64,000 nucleotides of DNA. It comes from Bryobacterales bacterium. GTDB taxonomy: Bacteria > Acidobacteriota > Terriglobia > Bryobacterales > Bryobacteraceae. This document shows, in pieces, positions 20,944 to 29,684 of this stretch (positions within the stretch are counted from its first letter, which is position 1; every line of letters begins with the position of its first letter). The DNA is taken from NCBI GenBank assembly GCA_003164035.1, contig PLRS01000016.1:1-64000 (forward strand), in the 5' to 3' direction. Below the pieces are notes generated by a model, which saw only the letters and a list, made by a program, of their open reading frames with translations, had not been told where the DNA came from and made no database searches. The position numbers were made by a program, and so were the translations under genes.

Positions 20944-21200
20944 TGCACGCGTCCGGGTGGGAGAAGCCATCGCACTTTGAGGTCTCGCGAGATTCTCGAC
21001 ACGTGCGGGAAGGTAGTACGATTGGAATCGCGAAGGACCGGCTGTCAGGTTTCCGCAAATGGCCGTAAAGGCGCCAGAAAGTAGCCCATTGGGCTAAGCC
21101 ATGGGCTCCCAAGCCAAGCCGGCCCCTGGTCACCTTAGGAGCAGGAGGACCAGCCTGGCCGAAATTCCGGCGCAGGGGTAATGCCATGCCCCTTGTGGCT

Positions 21201-21728
21201 CTACACGCGAAACCGTTCGCGCAGGGTGTCCGTATAGTCTTGTCGAGACCAATCCTCCCGGTCGGTGTCCATCCCCAGGATCGTGTAAGCGGCTTCCACG
21301 ATGCGGTCGGTAATTGTGGGCTGTTCCAGAGCTTTGAGGAGCGTTGCAAGACCGCGCGTGTCGTGTCGCTTGGCAAGTCCGATTAGAGCTTCCTCGCGTA
21401 CGTCCGCGTTTGAGCCGTTCAGCCTCAAATAGAGCGCATCGCGGATTTCGGCGGAATCTTCATCCCCGAGAACTCCAAGCCCGAACGTGGCCCAGTCGCG
21501 CACATCCTCATCGGCATCTTCCATTAGAGTGAGGAGGGTGGCGACACTCAGCGCATCGTTAGGTAACGAGCCCAGGGCGCAAGCAACGCTGAACCACTCA
21601 GCCGCCTTCTCGAATACCTGCCGCGTTCCAATCCGGCGCAATGCGTTCACCGCCCCCCAGGGCGCATCGTCGTCGTAGTCGCCCTGCAAAGTCCGGTCGA
21701 AAAGCTCGTCAATGTCAATCGCGGCCAT
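21201..21728 (-). CDS. HEAT-repeat protein
   Basis: A 175-residue soluble protein of alternating helices with HEAT/PBS-lyase-like repeats (ATLLTLMEDADEDVRDWATFGLGVLGDED; LYLRLNGSNADVREEALIGLAKR; ALEQPTITDRIVEAAYTILG). These repeats usually mediate protein contacts. The ATG at 21728 is preferred over an ATG eight codons upstream. The partner is unknown. It ends 257 bp after the phosphatase gene; that gap shows no gene. Confidence 0.75.
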   Translation of the reverse strand: MAAIDIDELFDRTLQGDYDDDAPWGAVNALRRIGTRQVFEKAAEWFSVACALGSLPNDALSVATLLTLMEDADEDVRDWATFGLGVLGDEDSAEIRDALYLRLNGSNADVREEALIGLAKRHDTRGLATLLKALEQPTITDRIVEAAYTILGMDTDREDWSRQDYTDTLRERFRV

Positions 21729-21788
21729 CGATGCGATTTTAACGGATCGCAACAGGGGCCAGCTCCCAGCGGATCGCGAGAGAGTATT

Positions 21789-22130
21789 TCACGCCGCTCC
21801 CAACAGCGCCTTTTCCACCGCCTCCGGGAAACGATCGATCACCATGAGATAAGCGCGGACAGCGCTCGGCGGTTTCGCCCGGCCAAGCTCCCAATCCTGC
21901 AATGTGCGAACACTGAATCCAAAGCGGCGCGCAAACTGAGATTGCGATAGGCCCGACTTCGCGCGAATCGCTTTCACATCTACCGGGCCCGGCACGTCGT
22001 ACTCGTATTCTCGCAGAGAGACCTCGCCCCGAACGTGCGCGGTGGCTTCCTTCAAGCCTTCCACAACGTCCCTCCCTACGCGGCTGAGCTTCTCAGGTGC
22101 GCGCCTACTTACCCGCTTGTCTCTTGGCAT
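21789..22130 (-). CDS. HTH antitoxin-like regulator (HigA/NadS type), no toxin visible
   Basis: A 113-residue protein with a C-terminal Xre-type helix-turn-helix (DVKAIRAKSGLSQSQFARRFGFSVRTLQDWELGRAKP) and an N-terminal extension containing GRDVVEGLKEATAHVRGE, the layout of NadS/HigA2-like antitoxins encoded after a HigB-type toxin. Upstream is the beta-helix gene, ending 10 bp away, so no toxin is present next to it. It may be a solitary regulator or the survivor of a pair. Confidence 0.75.
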   Translation of the reverse strand: MPRDKRVSRRAPEKLSRVGRDVVEGLKEATAHVRGEVSLREYEYDVPGPVDVKAIRAKSGLSQSQFARRFGFSVRTLQDWELGRAKPPSAVRAYLMVIDRFPEAVEKALLGAA

Positions 22131-22140
22131 CGAGAATCCC

Positions 22141-23295
22141 TCACGCGCCGTGCCCCGAAAGGCACCCCGGGTTATCCTTCACCACGGCTCCCTCGCCGTG
22201 GCCGCCTAGATCCACGATCAGTTGCTGGATCGCACCGTCGTGCAAAACGTTGTTGCTGATGACACAATGTTGCAGCTCTTTGTAAACGATGCCGTACGAG
22301 GGCGACCAGATGCCGGCGCTGTTATCGTCGCGGCCGACCACGAGATTGTTGCCGCAGCAAGTGACCCCTCGCGCGCGCTCCAGCCGAATCTGGGAGGAAT
22401 CATATGTGCCGGGTTTCGCAATCTTTCCGCTGCGCTTAACGAAGTTGCCGGTGATGCTCATCTGCTCCCCGCCCAATATAGCCAGCCCGCAAGTTCCCGC
22501 GCGATCGAAAAAGTTCCCGGTAATGTTGTAGCCGTTACCGCCGACAATCAAAATTCCCTCGCGGTTCCACTCGATCCGATTCCCGGTGAACGTACACGAG
22601 GCGTTCTCGTCGCGCGCGGCAAAGCCGGCGCCGCGGTTTCCGGAAAGCCAATTATCGAGGAAGAACCCGTCCCACCCTCGTAGCGAAATGCCGTCGCCGG
22701 CGTTGTAGGCGATCATCGAATGGCGGATGGAGAAACACCAGGCGCGCGTCAGGCGCACGCCGTCGCCAGTGAAATTGGCGATCTGGGACCGTTCGATACG
22801 AAACGTGTCTTCCTGCTTGCCGTAATCCGGCTTGTTGAGCCAGACGCCGTGCACGCCGTCGCCCAGTTTGCCGCCATCGAGGGAGACTCCGTCGATGGTC
22901 GCGCCAAACGCGCCGGTGATGTTGAGCAGGCACCCGGCGCGTCCATCCGCCAGCCGGATCACGGAGCCGAATCCGTGCTCGTAATCCCACGCCGGAACGC
23001 CGGTGAGCGCTACGTGGGGGCGCATTTGCAGTTCCGCGCTTCGATAGATGCCGGGAGGCACGAACACGGCGCCGCCGCGCGCGGCCGCGGCGTCAATCGC
23101 GCTTTGGATCGCCTTGGTGTCGTCGCTGGTTCCATCGCCTTTGGCTCCGAACTGGCGAACGTTGATAACGGTGTCCTCAACCACCGGCGCGGCGCCCATC
23201 CCCCGCTTCATGGCCAACCATGCTCCGCCGAGCGCGGCGGCTCGCGCGATCTGCCGCCGGCCGGTAGGGGGTTTTATAGTGTCTTCGGGCATCAC
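22141..23295 (-). CDS. Tat-exported right-handed beta-helix (pectate-lyase-like) protein
   Basis: A 384-residue protein. A twin-arginine signal (TGRRQIARAAALGGAWLAM) is followed by the pectate lyase superfamily 3 start INVRQFGAKGDGTSDDTKAIQSAIDAA, AVFVPPGIYRS, and then parallel beta-helix coils (YNAGDGISLRGWDGFFLDN; FTGNRIEWNREGILIVGGNGYNITGNFFD). Such proteins bind or cleave polysaccharides; no lyase or glycosidase active site could be assigned, so the substrate is open. It has two possible starts (23295 and 23292). Confidence 0.8.
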   Translation of the reverse strand: MMPEDTIKPPTGRRQIARAAALGGAWLAMKRGMGAAPVVEDTVINVRQFGAKGDGTSDDTKAIQSAIDAAAARGGAVFVPPGIYRSAELQMRPHVALTGVPAWDYEHGFGSVIRLADGRAGCLLNITGAFGATIDGVSLDGGKLGDGVHGVWLNKPDYGKQEDTFRIERSQIANFTGDGVRLTRAWCFSIRHSMIAYNAGDGISLRGWDGFFLDNWLSGNRGAGFAARDENASCTFTGNRIEWNREGILIVGGNGYNITGNFFDRAGTCGLAILGGEQMSITGNFVKRSGKIAKPGTYDSSQIRLERARGVTCCGNNLVVGRDDNSAGIWSPSYGIVYKELQHCVISNNVLHDGAIQQLIVDLGGHGEGAVVKDNPGCLSGHGA

Positions 23296-23345
23296 GTCTC
23301 AGTATATGTCTGAGGATGCCAATGCGCCATGTGTCCCAGGCTCGG

Positions 23346-23491
23346 AGGTGCTTAACCGATCTGGGGATTTCACAGTTGAGTCCCGGCAACCGCTCCCTTG
23401 ACGGTCGCGGCTTCGGTTACGGACACCGCGTGTTTGCAGTCACTTACCGAGCCGCGACCGTAAGGGACGGTTACCGGAAACTAACTCCCCC
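23346..23491. repeat. Long inverted repeat (family C, copy 1)
   Basis: An imperfect palindrome of about 146 bp. The left half holds CGGCAACCGCTCCCTTGACGGTCGCGGCTTCGGTTAC-type sequence and the right half its inverse (GAGCCGCGACCG, AGGGACGGTTACCGG). The outer part starts GGTGCTTAACCGATCTGGG, as in copy 2, but the matching right terminus is missing. It lies in the 232-bp gap between the divergent beta-helix and QueG-like genes. Confidence 0.85.
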
Positions 23492-23527
23492 AAATGCTAC
23501 AATTGTGGATATTCCGGTGGGTTTACT

Positions 23528-24385
23528 ATGAAACCAAGCCTCGCGCTCGCTTCGCCCAAGCCGCGTATTGAATCGAATCTGAAGGACGAAATCGCCGATG
23601 AAGTGCTCCGGCTTGGCGGCAACTTGGTCGGGTTCGCTCCGGTGGCTCGTTGGGCCGATGCCGGAGAAGTGCCGCCGGAATACCGTCCCGAAGCGATCTG
23701 GCAACTGGCGAAGACGGTCGTGGTAGTGGGTGTGCCCATGCTCCTGCCGATTGTGGAAAGCACCCCATCCATCAATTACCAGGAGATGTACAACGCCAGC
23801 AACGTGCTGCTGGATCAAATTGCGTTTCGCCTTTCGCTATTCCTCAACGGGCGGGGGTTTGCCTCCATTCCCATCCCTCGCGACGGCTACGGCAACCTGA
23901 AGATCCTGTTAAAGAAGATGCCAGCGTCGTTCAGCCATGTTTACGCCGGCAAATACGCGGGTCTGGGGACCATCGGCTTCAGCCATAACCTGATCAATCC
24001 CCAGTACGGTCCGCGTGCCCGCTACGTTTCCCTCTTCACCACCGCCGAAATCGAAGGCGACCCGGTTATCGAGAAGCACCTTTGCAAGAAGTGCGCATTG
24101 TGCGGCAGGCTCTGCCCGGCCAAGGCGCTTACGGCGAACCCCGGAAAACTGGCGGCGGAGTTCGACGCGGTGGCTTGCACCAGGCACCATCAGATCCTGG
24201 TATCGCAATCGCGCTGGCCCTGCGGCGTCTGCCTCAAGGTCTGTCCCATCGGCGAGGACCGCAAGCTATACCAGCGCACCAATGTCGCGGACTATCTCAG
24301 GGAAGCCGAGGCGTTACGGACAGACCCGCGTGACCCGCGCTATAAACACCTGACCCACCTGCGCACGCACGGTTCCGAGAGCTGA
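23528..24385 (+). CDS. QueG-like 4Fe-4S protein
   Basis: A 285-residue cytoplasmic protein related to epoxyqueuosine reductase and the soluble part of reductive dehalogenases (COG1600-like). Two 4Fe-4S sites are seen: CKKCALCGRLCPAKAL near residue 190 and CGVCLKVCPIGED near residue 236. The corrinoid/substrate part contains GKYAGLGTIGFSHNLINPQYGPRAR. True QueG is longer and carries HEAT repeats, which are absent, so the substrate is uncertain; a short QueG-like oxidoreductase is the best call. Confidence 0.75.
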   Translation: MKPSLALASPKPRIESNLKDEIADEVLRLGGNLVGFAPVARWADAGEVPPEYRPEAIWQLAKTVVVVGVPMLLPIVESTPSINYQEMYNASNVLLDQIAFRLSLFLNGRGFASIPIPRDGYGNLKILLKKMPASFSHVYAGKYAGLGTIGFSHNLINPQYGPRARYVSLFTTAEIEGDPVIEKHLCKKCALCGRLCPAKALTANPGKLAAEFDAVACTRHHQILVSQSRWPCGVCLKVCPIGEDRKLYQRTNVADYLREAEALRTDPRDPRYKHLTHLRTHGSES

Positions 24386-24404
24386 AAACTTAGGGGGCGC
24401 GCAA

Positions 24405-24430
24405 CGGTCGGCTTCCCGAAAGCCGAACCG
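24405..24430. terminator. Possible shared terminator hairpin
   Basis: A CGGCTT/AAGCCG stem with a cccga loop, extended by CGG/CCG outer pairs, lies between the convergent QueG-like and cysteine synthase genes. There is no clear T tract on either strand, so it is only a candidate. Confidence 0.35.
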
Positions 24431-24433
24431 GGA

Positions 24434-25384
24434 TTACACGATTCCTTCGAAAAGTATCGAAGTCAGATATCGCTCACCGGAATCGGGCAGCACCACGACA
24501 ATGGTTTTGCCGTGGAATTCAGGCTGGCGGGCCAGGCGGGCGGCTACGGCAGCGGCGGCCCCGCTCGAAATGCCCGAAAGAATTCCTTCCTCGCGAGCCA
24601 GCCGGCGCGCCGTCTCAACCGACTCTTCGTTGGAAACCGTTTCCACGCGGTCTACCACGGAGAGGTCCAGCGTACCCGGGATGATACCGGCTCCAATTCC
24701 CTGGATCTTATGCGGGCCCGGCTTCAGCGCTTCGCCGCGCAGATGTTGCGTAATCACCGGACTGGCCGCGGGTTCCACGCCGACCGCGACAATGGCTCTG
24801 CCCCTTACGTTCTTGATGTAGCGCGAAACCCCGGTGATGGTCCCGCCGGTGCCGATTCCGCTGACCAGAACGTCTATCTGGCCCTCGGTATCGTCCCAGA
24901 TCTCCGGCCCGGTGGTCCGGAAATGGATGTCCGGGTTGGCGGGGTTCTGAAATTGCTGCAGCAGGACATAGTGATCGGGGTCGGAGCGGTAGATTTCCTC
25001 GGCTTTCGCAATGGCGCCCTTCATGCCGGCCGGGCCCTCGGTCAACACCAGGCGCGCGCCAAAAGCGGCCAGCACCTTGCGCCGTTCCAGCGACATGGTT
25101 TCCGGCATGGTGAGCGTGATGGCGTAGCCCTTGGCCGCCGCCACGAAGGCCAGCGCGATTCCCGTGTTCCCGCTGGTCGGCTCAATCAGTTCCTTGCCCG
25201 GTGCGAGTACGCCGCGCGCTTCGGCGTCCCACACCATCGATGCGCCGATGCGACACTTAACCGAATAGGAGGGATTACGGCCTTCGATTTTGGCCAGTAC
25301 CGTGGCTTGATTCCCGTCGACGATCCGGTTCAGTTTTACCAGCGGCGTTCGGCCGATACTCAAAGCGTTGTCGTTGAATCTCAT
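24434..25384 (-). CDS. cysK: Cysteine synthase (O-acetylserine sulfhydrylase)
   Basis: A 316-residue PLP enzyme of the CysK/CysM group. The PLP lysine is in [14 protein letters not shown] near residue 43; the substrate loop is [12 protein letters not shown], the phosphate-binding turn [11 protein letters not shown] and the late block [15 protein letters not shown]. It forms cysteine from O-acetylserine and sulfide. The NPSYSVKCR sequence and the [11 protein letters not shown] helix favour CysK over cystathionine beta-synthase. Length is normal. Confidence 0.93.
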   Translation of the reverse strand: MRFNDNALSIGRTPLVKLNRIVDGNQATVLAKIEGRNPSYSVKCRIGASMVWDAEARGVLAPGKELIEPTSGNTGIALAFVAAAKGYAITLTMPETMSLERRKVLAAFGARLVLTEGPAGMKGAIAKAEEIYRSDPDHYVLLQQFQNPANPDIHFRTTGPEIWDDTEGQIDVLVSGIGTGGTITGVSRYIKNVRGRAIVAVGVEPAASPVITQHLRGEALKPGPHKIQGIGAGIIPGTLDLSVVDRVETVSNEESVETARRLAREEGILSGISSGAAAAVAARLARQPEFHGKTIVVVLPDSGERYLTSILFEGIV

Positions 25385-25520
25385 GGCTTAGCTCCATTTA
25401 AGGGAATATCAGACTAGAATATCCCATAATAGATCGACTTGCGGGGGATTGCAAATCGCGGCACCGTCATCCCCAGGGGGCATCCGCAACGTTTGCGCCG
25501 GCTACCACCGATCTGACACA

Positions 25521-25880
25521 ATGAAACTCGATCCTATGACCGTCATTGACACTGCCGCGCTTCCCTGGGAGGAACGCTGGAACGAGCATCTCGGTGAGAC
25601 GCTCTACCGCAAGAATCTGATCGAAGATCCCGAAACCGGAGCCGAGATTCGGGTCGTCCGCTATCCGAAGGGCGTCATCAACACCCGCCACGTCCATACC
25701 TGCGCGCACGGCATGTACGTGCTCGAGGGAACGTTGGTCACGCACGACGGAAGCTTCGGGCCCGGTCATTTCGTTTGGTTTCCCGCCGGAATCGAGATGG
25801 AGCATGGAGCCACGGCGGAGAGCGACGTCACGGTTCTGTTCATTACGAACCGCAAATTCGATATCCAATATCTTCCCTAG
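25521..25880 (+). CDS. Cupin-domain protein
   Basis: A 119-residue single-domain cupin. The metal-binding cupin motif 1 is seen as GVINTRHVHTCAHGMYVLEGTL (His, His, then Glu) and motif 2 as GPGHFVWFPAGIEMEHGATAES. Small cupins are dioxygenases, isomerases or sensors; the sequence alone does not say which. The ATG at 25521 gives MKLDPMTVID; the frame extends to 25449 without a better start. It is convergent with the NimA-like gene, overlapping it by 4 bp. Confidence 0.75.
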   Translation: MKLDPMTVIDTAALPWEERWNEHLGETLYRKNLIEDPETGAEIRVVRYPKGVINTRHVHTCAHGMYVLEGTLVTHDGSFGPGHFVWFPAGIEMEHGATAESDVTVLFITNRKFDIQYLP

Positions 25881-26368
25881 ACGTTTCCGCAGGCGGGACG
25901 ATGCGCCTTGCCGGCGATTTGTTCCAGGCGGATGCGCACCACGGCTGTGCGGGAGCCGGAAGTGGCGATAGCCTTTTCCGCCTCGGGCGACAGCGCCCCG
26001 CAGAAACGGACGGCCAGAAGTTCCAGCGCCCGTCGTTTCTCCGTGGGATCTGTCACCAGCGCCGCGCGGCCGAATACGACGGCGCTCTCATAGAGGGTGG
26101 ATAGCTTGGCCGGCAACACCGTGGCACCCGCCACGGCGCAGAAGGAAACCCGCTCTTCATGAGCGATGTTCTCCAGTTTATGGCCCTCCAAGGCGCAGTG
26201 AATGTAGAGCACGTTCTCCGACAGCACGTGGTTCACCGGGACCGCATAAGGCCATCCATCGGCTCCCACCGTAGCCAGCACGCCGTGCTCCGCCCGAGCC
26301 AGAATTTCACGCGCCTGGTCCTTGGTCAGCGCCCTGTCGGCCCGTCGTATGTCGCGAAAAGCAGTCAT
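25877..26368 (-). CDS. NimA-like flavin-binding protein (PNP-oxidase fold)
   Basis: A 163-residue split-barrel flavoprotein. The family pattern is clear: EILARAEHGVLATVGADGWPYAVPVNHVL, then LYIHCALEGHKLENIAHEERVSFCAVA and TLYESAVVFGRAALVTDPTEKRRAL. Members bind FMN or heme; some (NimA) reduce nitroimidazoles. No resistance role can be claimed from sequence alone. The gene is downstream, in the same direction, of a sulfurtransferase remnant. Confidence 0.85.
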   Translation of the reverse strand: MTAFRDIRRADRALTKDQAREILARAEHGVLATVGADGWPYAVPVNHVLSENVLYIHCALEGHKLENIAHEERVSFCAVAGATVLPAKLSTLYESAVVFGRAALVTDPTEKRRALELLAVRFCGALSPEAEKAIATSGSRTAVVRIRLEQIAGKAHRPACGNV

Positions 26369-26399
26369 CTCACCGATTCCATGAATAGGTTAGCAAGGA

Positions 26400-26522
26400 T
26401 CATCGCATTGCCGGCGAGACCACGGGCAGTTCGAAGCGTCTGCTCCAATCCTGAAACGAGCCATCGTAGAGCCTCGCACTCAGTCCCAGGTAGCGTGCCA
26501 CAAAGTATGGTGCAGATTGCCA
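26400..26522 (-). pseudogene. C-terminal remnant of a sulfurtransferase (rhodanese family)
   Basis: About 40 codons on the minus strand end in TGA at 26402-26400 and read APYFVARYLGLSARLYDGS, then FQDWSRRFELPVV. That is the characteristic end of two-domain thiosulfate/3-mercaptopyruvate sulfurtransferases (YDGSWxEW followed by LPV). The catalytic Cys loop should lie just upstream, but the preceding bases no longer encode it and run into the HD-GYP gene end at 26568. The stretch is therefore a decayed 3' end of a lost gene. Confidence 0.65.
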
Positions 26523-26567
26523 TGGCGGCGATATTCTCTCTTCCGATTCATTCTAGTCCGGGCTGCT

Positions 26568-27446
26568 TTATGTCTGCCGCGATGGCGCTGCTTCGAAGCC
26601 GGCGGCAGGCTCCGCGGCGCGGTCCACGCGAACATCCAGCGAGAGGCCGGCGCAGGGCGGGGCTTGCCGGGCAACTTTGCGTTCCAACTCCTCATACCGC
26701 CGCGCCAGCAGGTCCACCACGTCGGGGTCGAAACTGGCGCCCGCCCGGATGGCGACCTCGCGCATCGCTTCCTCGAGAGGCAGAGCTTTTCGATACCGGC
26801 GGTCGCTCGAGAGCGCGTCGAGCGCGTCCACCGCCGAAAGGATCCGCGCGCCCAGAGGGATCCGGTTGCCGCCGAGCCCGTCCGGATACCCGCTGCCGTC
26901 CCATCGTTCATGGTGCGCGCGCACGATGGCCGGTACCATGGGATCGAAGCCGGCCCGCTCCAGAATCTCGGCGCCCACCAATGGGTGCGCTTTTACCTTT
27001 TCGAATTCATCCGGCGTAAGCTTGCCCGGCTTGGAGGCGATTCTCTCCGGCAGGGCGAGTTTACCGATGTCGTGCAGCAGGGCGGCCGCCTGCAAGCACT
27101 CCAGTTCCCGGCCGCGGACACCCATTTCCCGCGCCAGTTCGACCGCATAGACGCGGACACGCCCCAGATGGCCGCGAGTCTCCGGGTCTTTGGCGTGGAG
27201 CGCCAGCGAGAGGGCTTCGATGGTACCGGAATGCAAAGTCTCGATCTCGTCCCGGTTCAGGCGGCCCTCCTCGCAGCGGCGCACATACATGCGGTAGGAA
27301 CGGCAGATCGCATAGAACAGGGGCGGCGCCAGAGCCAGGCTGTAGGGTCGCCCCGGCGCCACCGCCGACCAAATCGACCACGCCAGGAACGAACCCAACA
27401 GACAGACATACGCTCCGGCTCTCGGTGTCCAGAAGTCCCGCCGCAT
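26568..27446 (-). CDS. HD-GYP domain phosphodiesterase with N-terminal membrane helices
   Basis: A 292-residue protein. Two hydrophobic helices occupy residues 10-50 (AYVCLLGSFLAWSIWSAV; ALAPPLFYAICRSY), followed by an HD-GYP domain: HLGRVRVYAVELAREMG, the HD pair in ALLHDIGKLALPE, and the GYP loop HHERWDGSGYPDGLGG. HD-GYP enzymes degrade cyclic di-GMP. The C-terminus (about 40 residues) is a low-complexity tail. It is divergent from the Flp-type pilin gene across 231 bp, which could link surface attachment and c-di-GMP (inference). Confidence 0.88.
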   Translation of the reverse strand: MRRDFWTPRAGAYVCLLGSFLAWSIWSAVAPGRPYSLALAPPLFYAICRSYRMYVRRCEEGRLNRDEIETLHSGTIEALSLALHAKDPETRGHLGRVRVYAVELAREMGVRGRELECLQAAALLHDIGKLALPERIASKPGKLTPDEFEKVKAHPLVGAEILERAGFDPMVPAIVRAHHERWDGSGYPDGLGGNRIPLGARILSAVDALDALSSDRRYRKALPLEEAMREVAIRAGASFDPDVVDLLARRYEELERKVARQAPPCAGLSLDVRVDRAAEPAAGFEAAPSRQT

Positions 27447-27677
27447 TCATCCTAACTGTCCCCCAGGACACTGCGGAAATCAATTTGCCGGCGCACCATA
27501 TAAGTACTAAGCGCTTTGTCAGCGGGACATCGGTAACATTCGATAACCAACTAAGGTTAATGGCACGGCGCGGGAGAGCTGAGACCGCTATCAATCGGCC
27601 GCGCTTGGAGTATTTACCAATAGCCGATATCTAAAGTGGTAGTAATCGTGTAAGGCTCGGAGCGGAAGAATAAAGAT

Positions 27678-27890
27678 ATGGCCGTATCGGTCCAGGCGAG
27701 CATCGGGGACTTTCTCAAGGACGAACAAGCGCAAAATCTCTCCGAGTACTGTTTGATTACGGCTGGAATCGCGGTGGCTGGGCTGCTGATTATTCTGGGT
27801 GTGACGGGTGGTCTGCACAACATCTGGCAGATTGCGAGCGCCACGACGAATGCCGCCAGCTCCAGCAGCGGCACGGTGGCCGGGCAGTAA
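27678..27890 (+). CDS. Flp/Fap-type pilin subunit
   Basis: A 70-residue protein: a short charged leader (GDFLKDEQAQNLSEYCLITAG) runs into one hydrophobic helix (IAVAGLLIILGVTGGLHNIW) and a Ser/Ala-rich tail. The pattern matches Flp pilins, in which a prepilin peptidase cuts before a helix containing a conserved Glu (here NLSEY). No tad assembly genes lie in the window. Its stop is 2 bp from the convergent uxaC end. Confidence 0.7.
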   Translation: MAVSVQASIGDFLKDEQAQNLSEYCLITAGIAVAGLLIILGVTGGLHNIWQIASATTNAASSSSGTVAGQ

Positions 27891-27891
27891 C

Positions 27892-29304
27892 TCAGTCGAC
27901 GTCCAGGCCAAGGAACCGGTGGGCGTTGGCGTAGCAGATGTTACGGACGATGGGGCCGACCAGTTCGAAGCTGTCGGGAAGCTCGCCACTCTCCATGTCG
28001 TCTCCGAACAGGTTCGAGAGCACGCGGCGGAAATATTCGTGCCGCGGGTAAGACATGAAAGAGCGGGAATCGGTGAGCATGCCGATGAAGCGCGAGATCA
28101 AGCCGCAGTTGGACAGGGCATTCATCTGCCACGTCATGGCTTCCTTCTGGTCGAGGAACCACCAGCCGGAGCCGAATTGGATCTTGCCCGCGACCGAGCC
28201 GTCCTGGAAGTTACCGATCATGGTGGCCAGGGCGTAGTCGTCGGCGGGGTTCAGATTATAGAGGACGGTTTTGGGCAGGGCATTGTCCTGGTCGAGCCGG
28301 TCCAGGTATTGGGCCAAGGCGTCGACCTGGGGCCAATCGCCGATGGAATCGAAGCCGGTGTCCGGCCCGAGCTGGTGTAAGCGGCGGGTATTGTTGCTCC
28401 GGCGCGCGCCGAGGTGAAGCTGTTTGGTCCAGCCCTTTTCGGCGTCCCAGCGGCCGAATTCCAGCATCAGATAGGAAGCGAAGCGGGTGTATTCGGCCGG
28501 CGAGGCGGCCTGGCCGTAGCGGGCATTGGCAAAGATAGCGGCGGCTTCGGCTTCGCCCGGAAAGTCGGCGAAGGCCTGGTTCAGACCGTGGTCGGAGAGC
28601 CGCCCGCCCATCTGGTGGAAGAAGTCGTGGCGTTGCTTGAGGGCGGCCATGAATTCGCTGAACTTGCCGATCTCGATATTGCTAACGGCGGCCAGGCGGT
28701 CCACCCAAGGATTGAACAGCTCGGGCAGGTGGACGTTGAGGGCCTTATCGGGACGGAAGCAGGGAAAGACTTTGGTCTTGAGTCCGGAGGCGGCAATGGT
28801 CTTATGATGGGCGAGGTCGTCGGTGGGGTCGTCGGTGGTGCAGAGGGCGCGGACGTGGAATTTCGCCAGGATCCCGTGGGCGCTCAAAGCCTCGGTGGCG
28901 AGCTGTTCGTTGGCGGCATTCCAGATGCGCGCGGCGCTCGATTCATCCAGCAGCTCATCGATGCCGAAATAGCGTTTCAGTTCCAGGTGGGTCCAATGAT
29001 AGAGCGGATTGCGCACCGTGAAGGGAACGGTGCGGGCCCAGGCAAGGAACTTTTCGTAGGGTGGAACATCGCCCGTGCAATAAGTTTCGTCGACGCCATT
29101 GGCGCGCATGGCCCGCCACTTGTAGTGGTCGCCTTCCAGCCAGATTTCGAACAGATTGCCGAAGCGGCGGTTTCGGGCGACGTCCTGGGGCGGCAGGTGG
29201 CAATGGTAATCCAGAATGGGCTGGTCTTCGGCGAATTCGTGATACAGACGGCGGGCCGAGGCGGATCTTAACAGGAAGTCGTCGTGGACAAAGGACATTG
29301 GCAT
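27892..29304 (-). CDS. uxaC: Glucuronate isomerase
   Basis: A 470-residue uronate isomerase (amidohydrolase superfamily), normal length for UxaC. Seen: YHEFAEDQPILDYHCHLPP (metal-binding HxH), EIWLEGDHYKWRAMRANGV, TDDPTDDL, PCFRPDKALN and GWWFLDQKEAM. It converts D-glucuronate/D-galacturonate to fructuronate/tagaturonate. It is the only gene of that pathway here; the CE15 glucuronoyl esterase at 54.5 kb acts on related substrates. A second ATG at 29298 has better spacing to AGGGG, so the exact start is open. Confidence 0.93.
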   Translation of the reverse strand: MPMSFVHDDFLLRSASARRLYHEFAEDQPILDYHCHLPPQDVARNRRFGNLFEIWLEGDHYKWRAMRANGVDETYCTGDVPPYEKFLAWARTVPFTVRNPLYHWTHLELKRYFGIDELLDESSAARIWNAANEQLATEALSAHGILAKFHVRALCTTDDPTDDLAHHKTIAASGLKTKVFPCFRPDKALNVHLPELFNPWVDRLAAVSNIEIGKFSEFMAALKQRHDFFHQMGGRLSDHGLNQAFADFPGEAEAAAIFANARYGQAASPAEYTRFASYLMLEFGRWDAEKGWTKQLHLGARRSNNTRRLHQLGPDTGFDSIGDWPQVDALAQYLDRLDQDNALPKTVLYNLNPADDYALATMIGNFQDGSVAGKIQFGSGWWFLDQKEAMTWQMNALSNCGLISRFIGMLTDSRSFMSYPRHEYFRRVLSNLFGDDMESGELPDSFELVGPIVRNICYANAHRFLGLDVD

Positions 29305-29391
29305 TCACCCCTGCGCGGGCGGCGCATTCGGCAACGAAAGCAAGCAGCATAGCATGCGGCGCGCGAGACCAAGTTCCCTCGGCCCCCCGCT

Positions 29392-29555
29392 GGGGTGCTT
29401 AATCGATCTGGGATTTCGCAGTTTAGGCGCGGCAACCGCTCCCTTACGGTCGCGGCTTCGGTTACGGACATTGCGTGTTTGCTGTCACTTGCCGAGCCGC
29501 GACCGTCAGGGAGCGGTTGCCGGGAGCTAATTCCCCCAAGTCGGTTAAGCACCCC
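29392..29555. repeat. Long inverted repeat (family C, copy 2), complete with terminal repeats
   Basis: A 164-bp palindrome with matching ends GGGGTGCTTAA ... TTAAGCACCCC and inner arms GCGGCAACCGCTCCCTTACGG / CAGGGAGCGGTTGCC around a GGTCGCGGCTTCGG core. It is the most complete copy; the others are at 23346-23491 and 54441-54533. It fills most of the 380-bp gap 29305-29684 between divergent uxaC and the multicopper oxidase gene; the rest shows no gene. Confidence 0.88.
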
Positions 29556-29671
29556 TTCGCTGGGATCGGCCGCGTTTGAGGTTGCCCCGGTTGCTCCGGT
29601 TGCCGGGGCAGGCATCGACCCGCCTTGCCGCGCTTTATAATGAAGCCGCATGCCGGATTCGATTGAAGGGC

Positions 29672-29677
29672 AGGAGG
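29672..29677 (+). promoter_or_regulatory. Ribosome binding site supporting a TTG start
   Basis: AGGAGG seven bases before TTG at 29685. There is no ATG nearby in frame that leaves the Tat signal intact, so this site decides the start of the multicopper oxidase gene. Confidence 0.7.
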
Positions 29678-29684
29678 TTTCCAC

